This document shows, piece after piece, positions 37,901-47,674 of a stretch of 64,000 nucleotides of DNA; the stretch's first letter is position 1, and each line of letters opens with the position of its first letter. The translations under genes and the position numbers were made by a program. The notes under the pieces were generated by a model. The model saw nothing but the letters and a program-made list of their open reading frames with translations, was not told the origin of the DNA and searched no databases. Where the stretch lies: the NCBI GenBank assembly GCA_014191195.1, contig BJGZ01000007.1:40259-104258 (forward strand), written 5' to 3'. The DNA is from Chlorobiota bacterium (lineage in GTDB: Bacteria > Bacteroidota > Ignavibacteria > Kapaibacteriales > UBA961).

Positions 37901-39625
37901 TCCATCAAAGATTGTGGGTAGGTTTTTAGTATCAAATAAAGACGCTAATTCTACATTTTTAAGATTAGTTTCTAAAGAAAATGAAGGATTGATTTGTCTT
38001 AAATCAATAAAGCCATTACAATTAAATGATGAATACTGAAGCTCATCAAATTCACTTGACTCGGGTGAATGGTCTCTTAAAATAACATTTGCTGTATCTA
38101 TATTTAATAGCCCATGATCTGCATTACCTGATAGAAGAAGTCCTTGAAATGCATATTTCCCAATTTTAGATGCTCCTGCTTGCACTTTAATCGAGGATTT
38201 CATAGTGGAAAGATCGGTGCCTTGGCCTTTCATACTTACATGCATATTTAATGCACTTTCTATATTCGGATTGTGAATTACTTTACCAAGATTACATTCC
38301 GAGAATTGAATATCTCCATTATAGGCTAATGTGTCTGAATGAAAATATAAGCTCAATAATCCATCGACAGAACCAGAAGCGGTATGTGCTTTTAGATCCA
38401 TTGAAATTGAGTCAGATGGCATGCCTATGATAGAAAAACGGCTAAATTGAACTGTCCCTAAAAAATCTAATATTGGCAATTGCAAAACGGGTGTATTCCT
38501 TTTTAATTCATCATAAACTATAGAAGAATTACCTATTCCTTGTGCTTCAAAACGTAGTTTTTCTGGTTTATCTATATTGGTAACCATTCCTTTAAGATTC
38601 AATGAAGAATGTTCGTTTTTAACAAAAAGCTTCTCTACTTGAATTTCATGAAGATTACCTTCGGCTTCTAGTTGTACATCATAAGAACCATAAAAACCTA
38701 TATGAGGTAAGAATTTTCTTAAATCATCTGGATTAAATGGCTTGGCTTTTAATGATAAAGTAATTGGTGCTTTCGAAATTTCCTCTGGAGATATTGAAGA
38801 GAGGATATCGATATCTTGAATATGCACATCTGCCATTATTGTTGATATTGGCGTTTGAAGTGTGAGATCAGTTATAGTACAACCTGAAAAGTCTGTTTTT
38901 GCATTCATGCTAAGGTGATTAACAATCCACTTACTGTTGATTTCATTAAAAGAAATATCCCTAATATGTGCTTCTATTTTATGAATCCCAGGAAAATACT
39001 GACCACTTAATAATACATTTACTTGTTCAAAAAGAGCATCTTGTGCATTAAAAACAGTGCCATTAGATGGCTTGCTCAAGGAATCTTTGATGAGAATAGA
39101 ACCATTACACAGCTCTAATAATCCTACATAAATATGCCAGTCAAATGGTGGTTTATTGGGGTCTTGAATTTGAGGTTTAAGGATATGTTCTATATTCCAG
39201 GTGCTATCTGAATGTCGAATAATCTTAAAAGAAGGAGAATCTAAAGTGATAGAAGTTAATGATATGGATTTGCTGAATAATGCATCAAGATGATAAAAAA
39301 CTGCTATATCAGTAGTTTTTAATACTGTGTCTCCAGCAGACATCAAGACGGCATTATGAAAAACAAGCCCTTTGAATATATCTATTCGAATATCTTCAAA
39401 ATCTACTTTGCCATCTATAGAGGAATTTATTCCATCTATCAAAATAGGTTTTAGCCAATTCCTGAATGAATCAGTTTGAACATAGAAATATAAACCCAAT
39501 CCTGATACAGTTATGAGTAAGAAAAGTACAGAGATTATCCTTCCAATCTTTTGAAGAATTGAACTGATATAACTGTCTTTCTTTTGAGGCAAAGACGCTT
39601 CTATAGGCTTTTCTTTGTTCTGCAT
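34916..39625 (-). CDS. tamB: TamB-family AsmA-like translocation/lipid transport protein
   Basis: 1569 residues. A short cytoplasmic start is followed by a transmembrane anchor (about 27-49). A very long beta-rich repeat body has the AsmA-like opening (INSSIDGKVDFEDIRIDI). The C-terminal TamB domain (about 1210-1569) includes EVYMPGKFFLKMILGTFEEI and GNYEFSVDVPITILGDYD. TamB-type proteins bridge the periplasm with a hydrophobic groove and take part in outer-membrane assembly and phospholipid transport. No tamA/Omp85 gene is next to it. The neighbouring MlaF ATPase also belongs to lipid transport, which supports an envelope lipid role. Confidence 0.9.
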   Translation of the reverse strand: MQNKEKPIEASLPQKKDSYISSILQKIGRIISVLFLLITVSGLGLYFYVQTDSFRNWLKPILIDGINSSIDGKVDFEDIRIDIFKGLVFHNAVLMSAGDTVLKTTDIAVFYHLDALFSKSISLTSITLDSPSFKIIRHSDSTWNIEHILKPQIQDPNKPPFDWHIYVGLLELCNGSILIKDSLSKPSNGTVFNAQDALFEQVNVLLSGQYFPGIHKIEAHIRDISFNEINSKWIVNHLSMNAKTDFSGCTITDLTLQTPISTIMADVHIQDIDILSSISPEEISKAPITLSLKAKPFNPDDLRKFLPHIGFYGSYDVQLEAEGNLHEIQVEKLFVKNEHSSLNLKGMVTNIDKPEKLRFEAQGIGNSSIVYDELKRNTPVLQLPILDFLGTVQFSRFSIIGMPSDSISMDLKAHTASGSVDGLLSLYFHSDTLAYNGDIQFSECNLGKVIHNPNIESALNMHVSMKGQGTDLSTMKSSIKVQAGASKIGKYAFQGLLLSGNADHGLLNIDTANVILRDHSPESSEFDELQYSSFNCNGFIDLRQINPSFSLETNLKNVELASLFDTKNLPTIFDGSMTLVGKGMHIDSIEGSAHIHARQIIFEDRTINPQMINVDIHRYANDKRLTTIESKLYNIKAEGIYRFEPLIAAISHTISSVIIEGEKKYNGIKGGKKSIKTLMPEMDTNLLDVKLLVKAKDFSPLNLFLQGIQISGEGELRASIQSTPQKTDFNIDSLSVKNGHIFGPDNNAQSSPFLLYGSITTIPDTNNRRIISSMKIHSECSDDLFINNIRIHQPELSFTLKGTELQSSISADMGELFSGVFASKAELTDTSFAFESNSFLCTYGPFTWHSVNNISGRLSASGLQIFSLVMQRDSAITRLKQRELLGSAETISVKGFVSSTAFSGFSVDISGMPLKDIQQLPIIPLDLKDVLRTLKGTLTQAVITADGSFTNPAYECKGTIQNIVYNDVIVGNQTFDLHHKDSIISGSVIIINPKYPNQKALDIGIEQIPYNLAVSNVGKPLREDEEFVVTARAKSLSIATIAPFIPGISKLQGNVDAEISLGGFAPNKINYGGQAYFKDVNFILDATNIKYFAGGRLLLKNATATLDSIILKNDKLDLPSSEAIIRGNLQLKDIINIDNFDLSIVSKQLLVLSDASASTMPLMYGKFIIASGQKPLNFTGSFTKPILRGDVKVLQASITMPPEQEQTIASGVRYTVLNNEQLQQFHEPAQNPLSDFLKILSSTQTSRNQKQQLLDTSSIEKTNENESEDLLVKRSGFNDLLDYDLEVYMPGKFFLKMILGTFEEIRANIEPVNKLTPLYFRKERFKQPQLIGEMRLLEGSEYKFLKVFQATGKLIFNTGELSNPALDLLAVYKGQTRYDNDLENFRVIMKITGTKNLPNVIITWERNGLEATGDSSQIRSDALMKLIVGRTQQELFGKSGTIGTKGIGNELSNSLSAAASQLFSGLLEGTGLLTNATISLQEGLADLSQARLNLSGQLFSDVAWRAAGTLGDLTGNYEFSVDVPITILGDYDALRNLLLQLTRASAPANAITTRQQKEWEMKISWRYAF

Positions 39626-39670
39626 AGTGCAAAAATGCCGATTTTTTTTGACCTATCCGAAGATGTTCTA

Positions 39671-42600
39671 TTACTTAATTGGGTATATCGTAACTTTCTT
39701 TCCAGAGCTATGCCCTTTATATTCAGGTGCATAATAAGATTCTACTGTTGTTATGCCATTATTGAAAATTCCTTCACGGGCTGCTCTTAATGTATATTCT
39801 ATACTTGTATTGCCTTTTTGTAGATATTCTAGAAAGAAATTCATTGATGCATCTCTTGGGATTTGATAGTATGAAATCCCATTTTTATAAGAATATCCTG
39901 CTAATTGATCTATTAATTCAAATCCAGCTGAACGCATATCTTTAATACGCACATAATCCAAAAAGCGTTCATTGTCAATAGTTATTCTTACTGTAATTCT
40001 GTCACCAATATGAATAGAATCCTGTTCCTGTAATCTTTTTAATTGTGTATAGACTCCATTGTCGGTTTGTCTTAAAAATTCAGTTGAGATTCTTATTGAC
40101 ATTGTATCATATTGTTTAATATCTTCTAAAGAAGATTGATATGTTATGTATATTCCTCCCCATATCGGACATGTTCCTTTACTTGAAATCTGTATGATTG
40201 GATCTGTCTTTTTGATATCCTTTTGTGGGACATTATATTCTATGTCTCCCGGAAATGATACAGCTTCTCCTTTGATTTCAGTATCATCTACATAAATATG
40301 TACATCGTTAGAATTATCTATTAAGCATTGCTCTCCTTGTTGAAGAATACTATAACATGCTTGTGCTGATGATATGGTTGTTTTCCAATTTCTTGTTTGC
40401 TTTTGCCTTAATAAATAGGTAGAAATCCCATCGATTATTTCTGATTGTTTTAAGATTTCTTTATATGCTTCTTGTACAAGTACATGTGTTTCTATGGATG
40501 CTTCAAACCATCTATTTCCTTTAACCGCCCAATGAATACCGTCTTGATTGCTGATTGCTCGCTCTTTTAATGCTTGTAATATGCTGATTGCTTTGTTTTT
40601 TTCTCCCATTCGGAATAATGTAAGTGCAATCATTGCTTCGGCTTTAATGCCAAATTGCAATCTATCTTTCCATTCAAATAATGACAAAGTATCCCATTGC
40701 CCCCCTTTTGGCATTGATACGATATCCTTAAAGTAAGATCTAGCATATGCATATTCAATGTCGACAATCGATAATCGAAATGTATCCTTTGGATTCATAA
40801 AACGTTTATAATTGTCAAAATCCTTTTCATATTGTGCATCCATATATGAAATTCCTTTGATAAGCAATTGTTTCATTTCAGGTTGTATTGTTCCCAAAAG
40901 ACCCAATTGCTTAATTCTTCCAATTGCAATAAACACTTCATGAGTGATATGTCTATTTTCTGGCATCAATTCAAACCAAGAATAACCTCCAGTTGGGCTT
41001 TGTTTTCTTAGTATTTCTTTGAATGCATATTCTTCAATCGAGGCTATTTCTTTTGGTTTTGTATAGATTTCTAGATTATTATCTCTAGATATTTCTTGCT
41101 GAATTTCATTTTCCCATGGATGTTCATTGTCTGATATATTATTCTTTTTTCTTAATTCTCTGTTTTGGCTTAAACGCCCTTTTAAAGTTCCATTTTCAAT
41201 TTCTTTTTTGATTATAGCATTATTCAAGATATACCCTTGCGCAAGTTTTGCTGCAAACCATTGATATATATCTTCAAGAATAGAATTATTCTTATTGGAT
41301 AATATGTCTGGCAAACTCTCAGCAGCATACCATTGGGGAATTGTACTAGTCTTTATATGAATTTGTTCAGATTCAATATTATTACTTTTATTGATGGTGG
41401 GTAATGTGATGGATTGATTAGATGTTCCACTTTTAGGATTTAGCCATAGTGGATAAGCATCCGTGACAGTAATTCTTGGTGATAATACAGGAATGATTAT
41501 TTGTTCACCATCAGAAAAATCAAGTGTTTTAGCTATTGTTCTTATTCTTAATGAATGTGCCTGTGGAACAGGGAATGTCCATGCAATTGCAATTGATGAG
41601 TCTTTTTTAATTGTGAACGATTTTTGATACTGAATAGATGTCAAGCTATCATTATCTATAAAAATATCCAGCCAGGATTGCCCTGATAATGCATTCTGCG
41701 TTTCTGTTGCATGAATCGTTGCCCGTAATGTAAGGGTATCACCGATATATACAAATCTAGGTGCATTTGCAGTTATTGTAAGCGGTTTTGTTGTGACAAT
41801 ATTATTTTGATATATCCCAGATTTAAGATCTTTTGTACATGCTAATAGCCTTATATTCCATCTAGTTAAAGCTTCTGGCATTAAACAAGAAATAATGAAT
41901 TTACCATCTTCATTTGGGTATATTTTGGGCAAGAATAGGGCAGTTTCTGATCTGTTTTTTCTTATTGCTACTTCTTGTTGATTAGATATTATTTCATCTA
42001 CTTTTGATGATTGCATAGGAGAAATTTTCATTCCTCTATTTGATAACATTTGCGTTCTTGGCGCATTAGCCTGCGCCATATCATTCATATAGATAATTTC
42101 AGTTCTTCCGAATGGTCCATTTATTAACATATCCAAAGATAGATCATCATATTCTTGAATAATTGATAATTGTTGATCTCTTTTATTCCATACATCAGTT
42201 GTAAATAATGATGAATACTGATTGCCAGAATGCAAAACACTTGGTTTACTAAACGATGAATATATATCCCAAATATTCTGAAAATCAATAGATTGAGGCC
42301 TTGAAATTTGGTCTAAAGATGCATCATATATCAAAGCGGTAATTTCTGATTGTTTTATGGGTTTTTGCTGATGATCTACTAATGAAAATGTCCATTCCTG
42401 AAGTGATCCGGGCATACTTTTATTTCTAAATGAAGCGGTAGATATCGTCAGATTTTTATTCTTCCATGGTACTTGAATCTCTACAGTTTTACTATATAAT
42501 TGATGATTTCTCATCATTGAAAAATGAATAGATATTCCGCCTCTATCGTTCTCAGTTATAGGATACTTATAACTCTTTACAGCATTATCTATGATGTCCC

Positions 42601-45600
42601 AATATTGCTTTATAATAATTCCACGGCGCTCTACCTGAATTAAAACAGATGATTGTTCCCACGCTGTTCCAAAAATAATCGTAGCAGTATCTTGTGGTTG
42701 TAATTGTGCTGTATCTGCATAAAAAAGTTCGGTAATAGCAATAGGCATTACTTGTGCTGCAGGATTATACACGATAAAGGAAGAAATTATCTCAAATGGA
42801 ATTGATTCTTCTAAAGTGACATATTTGATTTTATATGCACCTGGCTTTAATTGTTTTAATGTCTGAGCAGCAATTCCATTAGAATCAGACATAAGAATTG
42901 TCTGAGATACAATCGTATCTGATTTCCATGTTAGCATGATATCTTCTTGTTGAAAAGATTCATGAGGAAAAAACATCTTATAGTCTAATTCAGATATTCC
43001 TCCTGGTTCAGCAGAACTTAGGGTTGACTTTTGATATGGTTTATCAGGACTTATCAATTTCTCAATAATGAGCTTTCCTTTCAAAGCCGCAATTGATTCA
43101 CCATTCAGTGATGTAGAATGAACTCTAATGAAAGGTGTTTCATTGCTTTTTATTAATGGTGGGTGATGTATTGTGTATTGTGCTTTTAGCATTCCAATGC
43201 TAACCGTTAATTCTTGGGTTTGTGTTTCTCCTCCAGGCTCTGTTGCTTCTGTTACTATTCTATAATTATACATTGGGGCCTTTTGGGGGTCAAATCCTTG
43301 TTCTGGTAATGCAATAAAAGGAATAGTAAAATTTCCATCGCCTTGCGTTTGCACTGTACCATGTGCTATGTCTTTATCTAATGATAGCGGCTTTGGAATC
43401 CAATACCACCACCAATATGGATATTGGGTAGACCTTAATACTCTATACTTTACTGTGGCATTACTAAGTGGTATTCCAGAATAGGTGATAACAGATCCTT
43501 TTATATTAACATTGCTTCCAATTCTAGATGTATCACTTGTTTGATGAAGTAATACTTCAAAAGTTGGAGTTTTGTACTCAGACACCTGAATGGTAATAGA
43601 ACCTAATTCAGTTTGTATTGAAATCATACCGGGAAGTATATGCTCGGGTATCGTAAACTGTCCATCAAATGATCCGAAATCGCCAGTTTTATATTCTTTC
43701 TTTACAATAATGGTAGACTGCATATCTTGAACAGTTACAATTATCTTCCTGTTTTCAAGAACAGAGGATTGAGGAATAATATTGTTTTTTTCATATACTA
43801 TCCCTTTAAAATAGACAACTTGCCCTGGACGATAGACAGATCTATCGGTTATGAGATGGATATTTTGTTCTTTTTCTTTTGTCTCGATAGCAGAACTGTA
43901 TAATTCATTTTGAAAATGAATTGTATCTGTTTCATATATGATTTTTATTGAAAGTTGATGAGCGCTTTGGGGTTTTTGCATTGGTTTAATAATTGCCAAT
44001 CCATCTTTATCTGACATCAAAGTATCAAAAGGAATATCTTCATAATCATCATTATTCTTGTTAAAAGAATTATTATATAAAACGATCTTTGCATCTTTAA
44101 ATGGTGCTCCATTGTCTGCATGAATCGTATGAATTAATATTGCCCCATCTTTTTGAATTGTAGAAATCGCAGATATTTTTGATACTTGTAAAAATGAATA
44201 TGCAATTGCATTATTACCCTGAATATCAAATATTGGACTTGGGCTTATCAACATGAGATATTGTCCAGAATTAAGTCTTGGACCCTTTTTTCTAATTGTA
44301 TGTACAGTAAAATCTGATGATTTTGGTAATTCTTGTTTCCAGTTAATCACTGTTGGGGCTTTAAGAATATTTTGCAGATTTTCTTTATTCAAATAATAAT
44401 TTCTATATCTCCGGCTTCTATTATTAGAAATATTGATGTCTTCCATGCGGATAATTTTACAGAAAATTCGTTCTATATTAGCATATCGAACATTGAACAT
44501 AAATGATTTTGCTGGCAAAATAGTAGCTTCTGTTTCGATACTTAATGTTTTATCTAACATCATCATTTGTATATCTTTACATCGTTCTGCTGCTACAGTT
44601 TGAGGGAATCGTTTTTGGACATCATTGCAGATATCCATAGCTTTTTGAAATTGCTCTCTATTTTTATATAATAATGCAGCTTCTACCAGTGCTTGTGGTG
44701 TAGCATCATTTTTAATAATTGCATTTCCAATTTCTAAAAGTGCACCTATAACAATGCTATCTGCATCTGGATGAAAAAGCCTAGAATATAAACTTAATAA
44801 GCGATGAATATCTGCATCTGTGCTGGCTGTTTGATTGTTATCTAAGCTATGAAGATTAAGGATATGTTGATATATACTTGCTATGCGTAAAGCAGGGCTA
44901 TCCTGCAGATTATTACCTTTAAGGCTGGATATAGGTATTTGTAAAAATTGTGTCTTTTTAGTTAATACTAAAGAATCTGTAAATTCTGCTTTATCACTTC
45001 TTCCCTGATTCCTTTCGATTTGCTCCCAAATTGCAATTAATTTAAAAGCAAGAATATCATATAATGTTGGCCTTAAATATTCTGCAGATTTCTGTACTTT
45101 TAATATGTCTGTATATGTTCTAATTGATATACTTTGCAATGAAGTATGTTTGCTAAGCACTTGATTAGTATGATGTTCTATTGCTTTTCTAAAATATAAG
45201 GCATCCCAATTATCAAGTTCACTGAAAGTAAAATCCTGATATAACTTGGGAATAAATTGAGGTCTACTTTGAATTTCTTCTGCGGATGATTCATAATATT
45301 TCCATAAAAGTTCTGCTAATATTGTGTGTAATACGGCTTTATCAGCATCATTCTGCAAAGAAGATATTGCATTATAGATAACAAATAGACTTTCCTTACC
45401 ATTAGGATCTTTCCCATTAGAACTTAATGCGGCTTCATGAATTATTGCTTTGATTATCTGTGGATAATTGTTTTGCTTGCTAGCCTTTTCTTTAACCTGT
45501 TGTATTAATTGCTGTGCACTTTGGACTTTTCCACTATCTAATTGCAAAAAAATATCTTGCCATTCAGAATCAAAATCTTGAGCATAAAGCGTAGAATGAT

Positions 45601-45676
45601 TAAAAAAAGGAGAAAATAGAGTACAAATACAGGCAACTAAGAATATCTTAATTATTAAGAAAGCTTTTTGAATCAT
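39671..45676 (-). CDS. Alpha-2-macroglobulin family protein lacking the thioester motif
   Basis: About 2001 residues with a signal peptide (MIQKAFLIIKIFLVACI...YAQ). It carries an N-terminal helical region, MG domains including the MG2 signature TDRSVYRPGQVVYFKGI (about residue 610), a bait-like region and the alpha-2-macroglobulin core ALTRWNIRLLACTKDL. Where other members carry C-x-E-Q, the aligned region (ESLPDILSNKNNSILEDIYQ) has no cysteine, so a covalent thioester cannot form. Bacterial members trap proteases in the periplasm or on the surface; this one may trap them non-covalently or serve as a scaffold. The start is the ATG at 45676; the upstream TTG at 45718 lacks a signal peptide directly after it. 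Confidence 0.88.
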   Translation of the reverse strand: MIQKAFLIIKIFLVACICTLFSPFFNHSTLYAQDFDSEWQDIFLQLDSGKVQSAQQLIQQVKEKASKQNNYPQIIKAIIHEAALSSNGKDPNGKESLFVIYNAISSLQNDADKAVLHTILAELLWKYYESSAEEIQSRPQFIPKLYQDFTFSELDNWDALYFRKAIEHHTNQVLSKHTSLQSISIRTYTDILKVQKSAEYLRPTLYDILAFKLIAIWEQIERNQGRSDKAEFTDSLVLTKKTQFLQIPISSLKGNNLQDSPALRIASIYQHILNLHSLDNNQTASTDADIHRLLSLYSRLFHPDADSIVIGALLEIGNAIIKNDATPQALVEAALLYKNREQFQKAMDICNDVQKRFPQTVAAERCKDIQMMMLDKTLSIETEATILPAKSFMFNVRYANIERIFCKIIRMEDINISNNRSRRYRNYYLNKENLQNILKAPTVINWKQELPKSSDFTVHTIRKKGPRLNSGQYLMLISPSPIFDIQGNNAIAYSFLQVSKISAISTIQKDGAILIHTIHADNGAPFKDAKIVLYNNSFNKNNDDYEDIPFDTLMSDKDGLAIIKPMQKPQSAHQLSIKIIYETDTIHFQNELYSSAIETKEKEQNIHLITDRSVYRPGQVVYFKGIVYEKNNIIPQSSVLENRKIIVTVQDMQSTIIVKKEYKTGDFGSFDGQFTIPEHILPGMISIQTELGSITIQVSEYKTPTFEVLLHQTSDTSRIGSNVNIKGSVITYSGIPLSNATVKYRVLRSTQYPYWWWYWIPKPLSLDKDIAHGTVQTQGDGNFTIPFIALPEQGFDPQKAPMYNYRIVTEATEPGGETQTQELTVSIGMLKAQYTIHHPPLIKSNETPFIRVHSTSLNGESIAALKGKLIIEKLISPDKPYQKSTLSSAEPGGISELDYKMFFPHESFQQEDIMLTWKSDTIVSQTILMSDSNGIAAQTLKQLKPGAYKIKYVTLEESIPFEIISSFIVYNPAAQVMPIAITELFYADTAQLQPQDTATIIFGTAWEQSSVLIQVERRGIIIKQYWDIIDNAVKSYKYPITENDRGGISIHFSMMRNHQLYSKTVEIQVPWKNKNLTISTASFRNKSMPGSLQEWTFSLVDHQQKPIKQSEITALIYDASLDQISRPQSIDFQNIWDIYSSFSKPSVLHSGNQYSSLFTTDVWNKRDQQLSIIQEYDDLSLDMLINGPFGRTEIIYMNDMAQANAPRTQMLSNRGMKISPMQSSKVDEIISNQQEVAIRKNRSETALFLPKIYPNEDGKFIISCLMPEALTRWNIRLLACTKDLKSGIYQNNIVTTKPLTITANAPRFVYIGDTLTLRATIHATETQNALSGQSWLDIFIDNDSLTSIQYQKSFTIKKDSSIAIAWTFPVPQAHSLRIRTIAKTLDFSDGEQIIIPVLSPRITVTDAYPLWLNPKSGTSNQSITLPTINKSNNIESEQIHIKTSTIPQWYAAESLPDILSNKNNSILEDIYQWFAAKLAQGYILNNAIIKKEIENGTLKGRLSQNRELRKKNNISDNEHPWENEIQQEISRDNNLEIYTKPKEIASIEEYAFKEILRKQSPTGGYSWFELMPENRHITHEVFIAIGRIKQLGLLGTIQPEMKQLLIKGISYMDAQYEKDFDNYKRFMNPKDTFRLSIVDIEYAYARSYFKDIVSMPKGGQWDTLSLFEWKDRLQFGIKAEAMIALTLFRMGEKNKAISILQALKERAISNQDGIHWAVKGNRWFEASIETHVLVQEAYKEILKQSEIIDGISTYLLRQKQTRNWKTTISSAQACYSILQQGEQCLIDNSNDVHIYVDDTEIKGEAVSFPGDIEYNVPQKDIKKTDPIIQISSKGTCPIWGGIYITYQSSLEDIKQYDTMSIRISTEFLRQTDNGVYTQLKRLQEQDSIHIGDRITVRITIDNERFLDYVRIKDMRSAGFELIDQLAGYSYKNGISYYQIPRDASMNFFLEYLQKGNTSIEYTLRAAREGIFNNGITTVESYYAPEYKGHSSGKKVTIYPIK

Positions 45677-45701
45677 GATATATGTATATGAACTTAGTGG
45701 A

Positions 45702-46355
45702 TTAATGGGGTCTTTCAACTAAAGTATAATAGTCATTAGATTGATCGGTATGAATATTAAGTACACCTGCTCTTACAAGTCTTACTAATAATCGTGCTGC
45801 GCGCCTATCAGAAATATTAACGAGGCTTGAAAAATCTTTAATGGTGGCTCTTTTTTGTTTGTCTAGGTATTCGAAAAGGCGTCTTTCTTTATCGCCGATA
45901 CTTAATGTAAGTGGCTGAGAGTCATGGCTTTGACTTCTCAGAATTCGTATCATTTCTTTGCTTGCAGAAACTGATTCTTCACCTTGGCGTATATATACTT
46001 TTTTTTCATTTGGTGCAGATGGATCGATAACATAATGAGGCTTTTGTTCGCTTTCTGGAATATATATGGCTAATATATCTTTATAATCAACAGGAACAAT
46101 ATAGATTATTGGCTCTAAGATTGGTTCGCAATAAAATAGGCATGCTTGCTCAAGCCTTGACATATCTTCTTTTTCACTTTGTATTCCGACGATTTTTTTA
46201 TCATCATCTACCCCAATTAACAAGTAGCCTCCCTTTGTATTGGCAAAAGATGTTAACTCTTTGGCTATTTTCTCAGGAGAAGTAAATTTTCTCTTAAATT
46301 CTACAGTTGTGGACTCACCACTTAGAATCATTTCCTTTAGCTGAGAACGTCTCAT
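45702..46355 (-). CDS. AlbA_2 (Schlafen-like) putative DNA-binding regulator with winged helix
   Basis: 217 residues. The N-terminal AlbA_2 domain (about 8-125) has ESTTVEFKRKF and FANTKGGYLLIGVDDDKKIVG, both typical of the family. A linker and a C-terminal winged-helix region (about 150-217, IKDFSSLVNISDRRAARLLVRL) follow. Such proteins are putative transcriptional regulators, and some AlbA_2 proteins bind nucleic acid or nucleotides. Cytosolic. It lies 25 bases upstream of the macroglobulin gene, in the same direction, and may be in its operon. Confidence 0.88.
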   Translation of the reverse strand: MRRSQLKEMILSGESTTVEFKRKFTSPEKIAKELTSFANTKGGYLLIGVDDDKKIVGIQSEKEDMSRLEQACLFYCEPILEPIIYIVPVDYKDILAIYIPESEQKPHYVIDPSAPNEKKVYIRQGEESVSASKEMIRILRSQSHDSQPLTLSIGDKERRLFEYLDKQKRATIKDFSSLVNISDRRAARLLVRLVRAGVLNIHTDQSNDYYTLVERPH

Positions 46356-46376
46356 TGTATTGTTAGAAGTAATTAT

Positions 46377-47642
46377 CTAAAATCGTATCGCTTTTGTTAA
46401 TGCAACAGATAAGTCACCAGCAAGGTTCTTATAATTAAATTGTTCTGTAAAAGATGCAGAAACTATTGGAAGATTATCGTGTTTCCATGCTAAGTACATT
46501 TCATTAAGCAATGTAATAAGTGCTTCTTGTTTATTGGAAGTACATATAAATGCAGATGTATTTTCAAGACCAAATTTTTCTGTTATCGAGCCAGCAGGAG
46601 CTATTAAACATAATGGTCTTCCAATTCCAATATATTCATATACTTTACTCGGTATTTTATACATACTATCAGTTATTGCCAAAAGAACTGTGCAATCTGC
46701 CAAGTATTGAAAAAGATCCTTATGTTGAATATAACCCGGAGCATCTACAAAGTCCATTAAACCATATTTATCTATTATTTTTTGTGTTGCCTGCGATATC
46801 AAACCAGGTAAACATAATTGGATAGAAGATGCTTCTTCAGGGTATTTTTTTATAAAAGAAGCAAAAGCTGATAAAAATTCATGAAATCCATGCTGATTAT
46901 CTGCCATCCCTGCATGCACGATTCTACATTTTTTTGTTTTTATTAAAGAGTTCTTCAGCGAATCAATATCCGATGAATCATAACCTGGTGGCATAATCAT
47001 AATATCATCATGTTCAAGAAATCGATAATCTTTAATTAATTGTTCTTTAGATGTTCTGGTAGGGACAACAATTCGGGCTGTTCTTTTCAATAAATGCTCT
47101 TCTAACTTTTGATGTTTAGATGATTTTAAGAGCACTTGATTATCTATTGTTTTGCCTCTAGTCCATGAATCCTCATACTCTAAAACGAAAGGAATATTAT
47201 ATCGTTCTGCAATCATATCTGTGATCACAAAATTGCTTATTGGTGGCCCAAAAGATAAGATAACAGTTGGTTGATATTGTTGAACTATTGTCTCGGCTGC
47301 TGCCAAAGCTATTTTCCGCCATTTTATTGCTGAATCAGGAAAATACATACGTGATTGTATGGGTTCGATTATCTTTGTTTCAAAGAATCCTGGTAATGGT
47401 TTAGTTTGGCCTGGTAAAGCTTGATTTTTACTTGGAGTACTATAAATATGAACACCAGCATCTATTAATTCTTGCAGTAAAGACTCATCATAAGCATAGT
47501 AATGCTTGGGTGTTGCAGTTAACACAATTACTCGCCAACCGCATGAAGAAGCCAGATACTTGGCTGTCTTTGCGGCTTTTACTACTCCACTTAATCCCAT
47601 AGGTGGAAAAAAATACGATATGATGAGTACTGTTTTTTGCAT
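46377..47642 (-). CDS. Glycosyltransferase family 4 protein
   Basis: 421 residues of GT-B fold. The start ISYFFPPMGLSGVVKAAKTA is typical of GT4 enzymes (PLSGVVR-type loop). The C-terminal domain has PSKVYEYIGIGRPLCLIAP, the nucleotide-sugar site with its conserved glutamate. It is cytosolic or peripheral on the inner membrane, and transfers a sugar to a lipid or glycan acceptor that cannot be identified here. It is 21 bases upstream of the AlbA_2 gene and 32 bases downstream of the choice-of-anchor D gene. Confidence 0.88.
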   Translation of the reverse strand: MQKTVLIISYFFPPMGLSGVVKAAKTAKYLASSCGWRVIVLTATPKHYYAYDESLLQELIDAGVHIYSTPSKNQALPGQTKPLPGFFETKIIEPIQSRMYFPDSAIKWRKIALAAAETIVQQYQPTVILSFGPPISNFVITDMIAERYNIPFVLEYEDSWTRGKTIDNQVLLKSSKHQKLEEHLLKRTARIVVPTRTSKEQLIKDYRFLEHDDIMIMPPGYDSSDIDSLKNSLIKTKKCRIVHAGMADNQHGFHEFLSAFASFIKKYPEEASSIQLCLPGLISQATQKIIDKYGLMDFVDAPGYIQHKDLFQYLADCTVLLAITDSMYKIPSKVYEYIGIGRPLCLIAPAGSITEKFGLENTSAFICTSNKQEALITLLNEMYLAWKHDNLPIVSASFTEQFNYKNLAGDLSVALTKAIRF

Positions 47643-47674
47643 TAATATTGTAAAGCTTTTACATAGTTATAATT

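Noticed and set aside
45677..45718. TTG start for the macroglobulin gene
   Set aside because: It adds 14 residues before the signal peptide and overlaps the AlbA_2 gene; the ATG at 45676 starts the signal peptide directly.
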